A stretch of DNA of 10,956 bases. Origin: Vulcanimicrobiota bacterium (GTDB lineage Bacteria > Eremiobacterota > Eremiobacteria > Baltobacterales > Baltobacteraceae). The stretch lies in NCBI GenBank assembly GCA_028287545.1, contig JAQBPL010000158.1, forward strand, positions 1 to 10,956, in the 5' to 3' direction. Numbering within the stretch: the stretch's first letter is position 1; every line of letters begins with the position of its first letter. This document shows, one piece after another, positions 6,500 to 10,956 of the stretch. The notes beneath the pieces are model-generated. The model was not told the origin of the DNA. It did not search any database and saw nothing but the letters and a program-made list of their open reading frames with translations. The translations under genes were made by a program, and so were the position numbers.

Positions 6500-7662
6500 T
6501 CGCGCAGAGCGCGGCGCGGGCCCGCGAGCGGTTCGCCGGAATCGACGCCAACACGTGGCTCGTGTCGCATTCGATGGGCGCGCCGCCGCTCGCGGCGCGC
6601 GACGCGCTCGTGCGCTATCACGAGCGCTGGGCCGACGGCGGTCCGGAAGGCGCGTGGCCCGAGTGGCTCGATCAAGTGCGTGCGATCGGCGACGGCATCG
6701 GCGCGATCGTCGGCGCACCCGCCGGAAGCGTCGTCCTCGCGCCGAACGTCAGCCTGCTGCAATCGGCGCTCGCCTCATCGCTCGACCTGCGCCCTTCGAG
6801 CGGCTCGGAACGGGATCGCAACGAGATCGTCTACGAGGCGCTGCAGTTTCCGTCGCTCGCGTACGTGTGGACCGCGTGGGAACGGGCCGGCGCGAAGACG
6901 GTGCGGGTCGCGACCGACGACGGCCGCACGATCCCGACCGATCGCATCTGCTCCGCGATCACGGAGCGCACGGCGCTGGTCGTGCTCTCGCACGCGTACT
7001 ATCAGAGCGCGGTGCTGATCGACCTTCCGCCGATCGTCGCGCGAGCGCACGAGGTCGGCGCCTTGGTCGTCCTCGACGCGTACCAGACGACCGGGATCGT
7101 GCCCTACGACGTCGTCGCGCTCGATCTGGACATCGTCGTCGGCGGCTCGCACAAGTGGCTGTGCGGCGGTCCCGGCTGCGGCTGGATGTACGTGAAGCCC
7201 GCGGTGGCGCAGCGTTTTCGGCCGATGGTGACCGGCTGGTTCGGCCATCGCGATCCGTTCGCGTTCGAACCGCCGCCGGTGGAGTACGCGACCGATCAGC
7301 TGCGCTGGGCGACCGGCACGCCCACGATCCCGGGCTATCTGGTGGCCAGGCCCGGGCACGATCTCATCCGCGAGGTCGGCGTCCCGGCGATCCGCGCCCA
7401 CAATGCGCGCCTGACCAAGCACCTCACCGAGGCGGCACTCGAACGCGGCTGGCAGGTGAATACGCCGCTCGATCCGGCCGAACGCACGGGCTGGGTCGGG
7501 ATCGACGTGCCGGACGCCGAGCACGTGCAGCACGAACTGCAGCAGCGCCGCATCTTCGTCGACCACCGGCCCGGCTGCGGTCTGCGCGTAAGCGCGCACT
7601 TCTACACGACCGACGAGGAAATCGAACGTTTCATAGGCGCGATGGACGCGCTTGTTGGGTAA
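6496..7662 (+). CDS. kynU: Kynureninase-like PLP-dependent enzyme (aminotransferase class V fold)
   Basis: The 388-residue product matches kynureninase in length and motif order. Kynureninase hydrolyses L-kynurenine to anthranilate and L-alanine. Visible features are D194 in VVLDAYQTTG, which would bind the PLP pyridine nitrogen; K220 in GGSHKWLCGGPGCGW, the Schiff-base lysine; GWFGHRDPFAFEPP (247-260), equivalent to the GWWGH segment of kynureninases; GTPTIPGYL (274-282); and the C-terminal VDHRPGCGLRVSAHFYTTDE (355-374) with the conserved arginines. The N-terminal motif is unusual: SHSMGAPP replaces the customary D-x-NSLG-x-P, so substrate preference may differ. The start is GTG at 6496, whose TG forms part of the upstream TGA stop (GTGA overlap), implying translational coupling to the dioxygenase. 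That context supports kynurenine as substrate over other class V reactions, but the diverged N-terminus keeps the gene symbol provisional. Confidence 0.82.
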   Translation: MIAQSAARARERFAGIDANTWLVSHSMGAPPLAARDALVRYHERWADGGPEGAWPEWLDQVRAIGDGIGAIVGAPAGSVVLAPNVSLLQSALASSLDLRPSSGSERDRNEIVYEALQFPSLAYVWTAWERAGAKTVRVATDDGRTIPTDRICSAITERTALVVLSHAYYQSAVLIDLPPIVARAHEVGALVVLDAYQTTGIVPYDVVALDLDIVVGGSHKWLCGGPGCGWMYVKPAVAQRFRPMVTGWFGHRDPFAFEPPPVEYATDQLRWATGTPTIPGYLVARPGHDLIREVGVPAIRAHNARLTKHLTEAALERGWQVNTPLDPAERTGWVGIDVPDAEHVQHELQQRRIFVDHRPGCGLRVSAHFYTTDEEIERFIGAMDALVG

Positions 7663-7671
7663 CTCCTACCC
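7657..7671 (+). promoter_or_regulatory. Small hairpin abutting the start codon of the secreted-protein gene
   Basis: GGGTA (7657-7661) and TACCC (7667-7671) form a perfect five-pair stem with a five-base loop. The stem overlaps the stop codon of the upstream gene and ends one base before the ATG at 7672. It occupies the place where a ribosome-binding site would be expected. Ribosomes terminating upstream would melt it, so it could couple translation of the two genes. This role is inferred and the stem is short. Confidence 0.3.
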
Positions 7672-8322
7672 ATGCACCCGGCCAGCCGACTGATGTTCTT
7701 CGCCGGCGCGGCGCTCGCGTTGGCGGCGCCGAGCGCCGCGTTCGCGCAATCCTCGCCTATGCCGGCCGCAACGAACGCGGGGATGACCGGGACGCCGGTG
7801 ACGCCCCAGCCCGAGAGCTCGACCCACACTCGCGGTTCGCTCCCCGGCTGGCGCAGGATTCCCGGTGACGTGCCGTCCGGTGCGCAGGTCAAAGCGCTGA
7901 GGAACGGTTCGCTGACCCGCGCGCAAGTGATCTACGGTTTGACGCATCAAACGCAAGAAGCGAAGCAAGTCGCCAAGTTGAAGACGGTCGACTTCACTCG
8001 CCTGCGCGTCTACCGGCTGCCGACGTCGCTCAAGACGATGTTCCACGTCAGCGACGCCGAGTCGGAAGCGCTCGTCGTCGCGCTGCTCGGCGAGGGCGTG
8101 AAAGTCGCGCAGACGACGCCGGCGCTCCCCGGCACGAGCGGCAGCCCCGCGCCGATCCAGTATCTGCGCGACGTGCTCGCCGACGTCAACGTCACGAGCG
8201 CCCTCGTGAACTCGAACGCGAACGTCGCGCTGCCGCACGTGCTGAGCGGCAACAAGATCTCGATCGATCAGGTCGTCGGCGTCTACATCGGCGGCGGCAT
8301 CATCACGACGATCACGAAATAA
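7672..8322 (+). CDS. Small secreted protein of unknown family
   Basis: The 216-residue product has a clear Sec signal peptide with a probable cleavage after AAFA (about residue 25, before QSSPMP). A Pro/Thr/Ser-rich linker (about 26-58) follows, then a compact domain with alternating hydrophobic residues (QVIYGLTHQTQEAKQ, FHVSDAESEALVVALLG). The C-terminus is GVYIGGGIITTITK. There are no cysteines in the mature part and no lipobox, so it is probably a soluble periplasmic or extracellular protein. It starts 9 bp after the kynureninase-like stop and is probably on the same transcript, yet nothing in it suggests tryptophan metabolism. No good Shine-Dalgarno precedes the ATG at 7672; instead a GGGTA/TACCC hairpin directly abuts it. 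The next in-frame ATG, at 7693, would shorten the signal peptide. I do not recognise the family. Confidence 0.75.
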   Translation: MHPASRLMFFAGAALALAAPSAAFAQSSPMPAATNAGMTGTPVTPQPESSTHTRGSLPGWRRIPGDVPSGAQVKALRNGSLTRAQVIYGLTHQTQEAKQVAKLKTVDFTRLRVYRLPTSLKTMFHVSDAESEALVVALLGEGVKVAQTTPALPGTSGSPAPIQYLRDVLADVNVTSALVNSNANVALPHVLSGNKISIDQVVGVYIGGGIITTITK

Positions 8323-8341
8323 CCGGCGGCGACGGCACGGT

Positions 8342-9103
8342 TCACACGGAGGCGAGCAGCTGCTCCATCTCCGCGTGGATCGTGCCGTTCGAGGCGAGGA
8401 TCGAGCCGGCGGCGACGTCGAACGCGCCGCCTTCGATCGCGCCGACACGTCCGCCGGCCTCGGCGATCAGCACCGCGCCCGCCGCGACGTCCCACGGCGC
8501 GAGGTCGAATTCCCAGAACGCGTCGTACACGCCGGCGGCGACGAACGCCAGATCGAGCGCCGCGCTCCCGTCGCGCCGGACCGCTTGCGCCGCATCCGAG
8601 AGTGCGGCGAAGTAGGGGCCGTTGCGCGAGTAGTTTGCGGGATTGAAGCCGGTGCAGATCATCGCGCGGTCGACCCGCTCGATCGCTGAAACGCGGATCG
8701 GCTTGCCGTTTCGCGTCGCCCCTCCTCCGCGCCGCGCGGCGAAGAGTTCATCGAGCAGCGGAGCGTACACGGCCCCAGCCTCGAGACGGCCGGCCCGCTC
8801 GTACCCGATCGAGACGCAGAACAGCGGATAGCGGTGCGCGTAGTTGGTCGTACCGTCGAGCGGATCGACGATGAAGCGCTCGTCGCCCGTGCCGGCATGG
8901 GTGCCGCCCTCCTCGCCGAGGATCGAGGCCGACGGAAACGCGGCGCGGATCCGCTCGACGATCAGCGCCTCGCTCGCGCGGTCGGCGTCGGTGACCAGGT
9001 CGTGCGGCCGCTTCTGCTCGATCGAGCGGGGTGCGTCGAGCCGGTCGCGCAGCAGCGCGCCGGCGTCGCGGGCAAGCGCGGAGATGAACGCGAGCGGGTC
9101 CAC
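8342..9103 (-). CDS. Inositol monophosphatase-family phosphatase
   Basis: This is a 253-residue cytoplasmic Mg-dependent phosphomonoesterase of the inositol monophosphatase superfamily. The metal-site motifs are complete: GEEGG (63-67), VDPLDGTTNYAH (79-90) with ligands D80 and D83, and APWDVAAGAVLIAEAGG (202-218) with D205. The N-terminal DLVTDADRASE (35-45) is the usual threonine/aspartate motif. The family includes inositol-1-phosphatase (SuhB), histidinol-phosphatase (HisN type), fructose-1,6-bisphosphatase and the CysQ 3'-nucleotidase. The short, plain architecture fits SuhB or HisN best, and sequence alone cannot separate them. No histidine or cysteine biosynthesis genes adjoin it. The start is GTG at 9103, with GAGAGG four bases upstream. 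It converges on the secreted-protein gene with 19 bp between stops, and is divergent from the DUF4149-like gene with about 29 bp between starts. Confidence 0.92.
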   Translation of the reverse strand: MDPLAFISALARDAGALLRDRLDAPRSIEQKRPHDLVTDADRASEALIVERIRAAFPSASILGEEGGTHAGTGDERFIVDPLDGTTNYAHRYPLFCVSIGYERAGRLEAGAVYAPLLDELFAARRGGGATRNGKPIRVSAIERVDRAMICTGFNPANYSRNGPYFAALSDAAQAVRRDGSAALDLAFVAAGVYDAFWEFDLAPWDVAAGAVLIAEAGGRVGAIEGGAFDVAAGSILASNGTIHAEMEQLLASV

Positions 9104-9132
9104 GGGGCCTCTCTTCGGAAGTGGCGAGATTG

Positions 9133-9606
9133 ATGAGAAGAGAGGCTTCCGGGCTGCGCGACCGCGTCCTCGCGGCGATCGAGATCACGGCCCTGGGGAT
9201 TTGGCTGGGCGCCCTGATTGGATTCGCGTTCATCTTCGCCCCGCTGGCGTTCCGGCTGGTCGCGCCGCTCGACATCGGGCGTTTCGCCGCGCTGACCGCA
9301 GGCGCGCTCGCCGCGCTGACGCAATGGGGCTACGCGCTCGGCGGCATCGCCATCCTGGTCGCACTTGCGCGCGCGATCGACGCGGGCGACCGCACCTGGG
9401 ATATCGCGCGGGCTGCGCTCGTCGCAATCGCGCTCGGCTTCGCCGCGTACGAGCAGCAGGCGATCGTCCCCGCGATGCAGGCGACGTCCGATCTGCGCGG
9501 GGCGGAATATCAGGCGCTCCACCAGCGGTCGAGCACGATCTACGGCGGCGCGGTGCTGCTCGCGCTCGCCGCGCTCGTCATGGCGGCGGCGCGCCGCGAG
9601 ACCTAG
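9133..9606 (+). CDS. DUF4149/TMEM205-like four-helix membrane protein
   Basis: The 157-residue product has four hydrophobic segments (about 14-36, 53-79, 92-106 and 136-153). The pattern resembles DUF4149: helix 1 with GIWLGALIGFAFIFAPLAF, the short conserved loop YEQQAIVPAMQATSDLR (106-122) and LHQRSSTIYGGAVLLALA (129-146) leading into the last helix. The biochemical role of the family is unknown; it is an inner-membrane protein. Start choice is uncertain. The ATG at 9133 has GGAAG eleven bases upstream, the in-frame TTG at 9130 has it at eight, and GTG at 9121 has no Shine-Dalgarno; the three differ by at most four residues. The gene ends TAG at 9604-9606, sharing the bases CTAG with the stop of the convergent gene on the minus strand. 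Confidence 0.8.
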   Translation: MRREASGLRDRVLAAIEITALGIWLGALIGFAFIFAPLAFRLVAPLDIGRFAALTAGALAALTQWGYALGGIAILVALARAIDAGDRTWDIARAALVAIALGFAAYEQQAIVPAMQATSDLRGAEYQALHQRSSTIYGGAVLLALAALVMAAARRET

Positions 9607-10367
9607 CTGACGATCAGCGAGTACACCGCCCACGCGGTGTAATTGCCGGAAGCCTGCGTGTTCGGCACGACGATCTTCAGGTCGACGCAATGTTGCTGCG
9701 TCTGTCCAGCCGTCCCCGACCAGGTTCGCTCGCCAGGCGAGCCCGAGTTCGCATATGCGTGAAAGGTCGCCGCGAAATCCGGAACAGCCCACGACAGGTA
9801 GCTCACGGTCGGGTAGTTCATCATGGGGAACGTACCCGTCTGCGCGGTGTTGGTCGTATTCAGCGCCCAGTCCGTGAGGAAATGCGATGTCGGATAGTAC
9901 GTGAAGACCTGGAACACGCACGGCCACGTCGACGTGCCGTATGGGACCTGGAGCGGGAGCGATACAGCGCCGTTCGGGACGATGTGCAAGTAGATGGAGT
10001 TCGGATTGGGCTTCGCGTTGAACCGCACCGGAACGGGCGTCGGCTGCGCGGTGACCGCTTGCGCGATCATCAGGCCGCTCGGTGCAACGTCCCACGCGCT
10101 GCCGGAGGACGCGAACTGCGACGGGCCGGCGTACGGATCCGCGACCAAACGAGCGAACGCGGGCGCGACCGCGACACTGCGTGCCGGAGGCGCTTCGGCG
10201 CGCGGCGCACGACGCATCACGACCGGAGCCGGGCTCGGAATGACATAGATGGGAATGGGCTCATAGAGGTAGGTCTTGGTCGTTTGCACGGCGTCGGCTT
10301 GGGAAAATACCGCGAGCGCGGCCAACGTTCCGAGCGCGAGCAGCGGGAGCAGGTTCGTGCGTTTCAA
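9603..10367 (-). CDS. Secreted beta-rich protein of unknown family, second gene of a coupled pair
   Basis: The 254-residue product begins with a Sec signal peptide (residues 1-25, KRTNLLPLLALGTLAALAVF, cleavage likely after ADA). A low-complexity Pro/Ala/Arg linker (about 40-75) follows, then a C-terminal domain (about 110-254) rich in Tyr, Thr, Asn, Val and short beta-strand-like stretches, ending in NYTAWAVYSLIVS. It has two mature cysteines (C150 and C227) that could form one disulfide. There is no membrane anchor, sortase motif or lipobox. The start is TTG at 10367, because TTGA overlaps the TGA stop of the upstream gene and the signal peptide begins exactly there. The frame is open upstream to an ATG at 10484 inside that gene, but it gives no sensible N-terminus. 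Function is unknown; co-expression with the upstream beta-rich protein suggests a shared surface or matrix structure. Confidence 0.78.
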   Translation of the reverse strand: MKRTNLLPLLALGTLAALAVFSQADAVQTTKTYLYEPIPIYVIPSPAPVVMRRAPRAEAPPARSVAVAPAFARLVADPYAGPSQFASSGSAWDVAPSGLMIAQAVTAQPTPVPVRFNAKPNPNSIYLHIVPNGAVSLPLQVPYGTSTWPCVFQVFTYYPTSHFLTDWALNTTNTAQTGTFPMMNYPTVSYLSWAVPDFAATFHAYANSGSPGERTWSGTAGQTQQHCVDLKIVVPNTQASGNYTAWAVYSLIVS

Positions 10368-10956
10368 TTTCCGACCACCGTGTAGACGATATAGACGTCG
10401 AACTGGCTGATCGGGGTCGCGCCCGAGAGCCGTAGCTGATAATCGAAGCCCTGGCTGAGGTTGCCCGACGTCGCGGTACTCCACACGACGGAACCGCCCG
10501 ACGGAACGCCGCCGGTCCCCGAGTAATCGATGCCGTTCGCGCCATTGAAACCGATCGGCGTACCAGTCGTGCGGTTGAACGACGTTGCCGAGGAATAGGG
10601 CGTGTTGCCGGAACTGTTCACGAGCCAGAAGAGCGTCTGCGACAGCGGGAACGTCGCCGGGGTGGGGACCGGGTTGCTGCCGTTGAGATCGGTCGCACCC
10701 TCGGCGTACACCACGAAGCCGGCACGGTCGTTGGTCTGGACGTTGATTTGGGCCGCGTATTTGTAGAGGTAGTAGTATCCGACGACGACGTTGCCGAAAT
10801 CGACCGTGCCCCCGTTGAGAACGGCGGCCGGCCCCGGGACCGCCGCGGAGCCGCTGCCCGTGCCGCCCTGCGGCCCAAAGCCGCTCATGTAGTTTGGGAT
10901 GACCTGTGCCTTGACGGTCGCGTTGACCTTGTAGTTAAGCTGCGCGGAACCCATCG
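10364..10956 (-). CDS. Beta-rich, probably secreted protein, C-terminal part (runs off the right edge)
   Basis: About 196 codons are visible. The frame is still open at the window edge, so the true start and any signal peptide probably lie beyond base 10956; the ATG at 10954 need not be the start. The sequence is rich in Gly, Ser, Thr, Asn and Tyr, with strand-like segments: LNYKVNATVKAQVIPNYMSG, TVDFGNVVVGYYYLYKYAAQ, INVQTNDRAGFVVYAEGATD and the C-terminal FDVYIVYTVVGN. The combination of an early VNATV strand, a central FGNVVVG strand and a terminal Y-x-V strand loosely recalls Ig-like fibre subunits such as spore-coat-U or camelysin-type proteins, but I would not assign it to either. No cysteine is visible. 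It is followed with a 4-bp overlap (TTGA) by the other secreted-protein gene. Confidence 0.75.
   Translation of the reverse strand, partial: MGSAQLNYKVNATVKAQVIPNYMSGFGPQGGTGSGSAAVPGPAAVLNGGTVDFGNVVVGYYYLYKYAAQINVQTNDRAGFVVYAEGATDLNGSNPVPTPATFPLSQTLFWLVNSSGNTPYSSATSFNRTTGTPIGFNGANGIDYSGTGGVPSGGSVVWSTATSGNLSQGFDYQLRLSGATPISQFDVYIVYTVVGN

Noticed and set aside
6555..7868. Long Arg-rich plus-strand frame across the kynureninase-like gene
   Set aside because: Same cause: low-complexity composition, no motif and no ribosome-binding site, whereas the overlapping frame carries all PLP-enzyme motifs.
8323..8341. AACCG/CGGTT pairing between the convergent genes as a bidirectional terminator
   Set aside because: There are only five pairs around a 12-base loop and no T tracts; too weak to call.
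1..10956. CRISPR arrays, transposase or integrase genes, phage genes, toxin-antitoxin or defence modules
   Set aside because: I looked for regular short repeats, DDE/HUH/recombinase motifs and small paired genes on both strands and found none; the only sizeable direct repeat is the tRNA-Ser pair.

Overview
This is a GC-rich bacterial window (roughly two-thirds G+C by eye, codons ending mostly in G or C, purine-rich Shine-Dalgarno sites, frequent GTG and TTG starts). Nothing in it fixes the taxon. The gene style (BNR-repeat secreted protein, OFA-type carrier, many small secreted proteins of unknown family) is reminiscent of uncultured soil lineages such as Candidatus Eremiobacterota, but that is a low-confidence impression from memory.

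Layout. 1-406 (minus): the N-terminal part of a secreted BNR/VPS10-type beta-propeller protein, cut by the window edge. 474-558 and 1766-1852 (both minus): two nearly identical tRNA-Ser(UGA) copies. The first lacks two bases in the D loop and looks degenerate. Between them lie a truncated short-chain dehydrogenase remnant (622-780, plus) and an eight-helix membrane protein of unknown function (799-1623, minus). 1924-3306 (minus): an OFA-family major facilitator with a strong hairpin behind it. A 261-bp divergent intergenic region follows. 3568-5649 (plus): a full-length chemoreceptor with a periplasmic Cache domain and two HAMP units.

5720-7662 (plus) holds tryptophan 2,3-dioxygenase and a kynureninase-like PLP enzyme, overlapping by 4 bp and so probably translationally coupled. 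Together with a kynurenine formamidase, which is not in the window, they would convert tryptophan through N-formylkynurenine and kynurenine to anthranilate and alanine. A small secreted protein of unknown family follows after 9 bp. 8342-9103 (minus) is an inositol-monophosphatase-family enzyme, divergent from a four-helix DUF4149-like membrane protein (9133-9606, plus). The latter ends tail-to-tail with a secreted-protein gene pair on the minus strand (9603-10367 and 10364 to the window end). These two secreted proteins overlap by 4 bp, are beta-rich, and belong to no family I recognise.

Most of the window is ordinary metabolic and envelope sequence. The parts most worth a second look are the tRNA-Ser duplication around a broken gene, the formamidase-free dioxygenase/kynureninase couple sitting directly behind a chemoreceptor, and the coupled pair of unrecognised secreted proteins at the right edge. 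I see no CRISPR array, transposase, integrase, phage gene or recognisable defence system.
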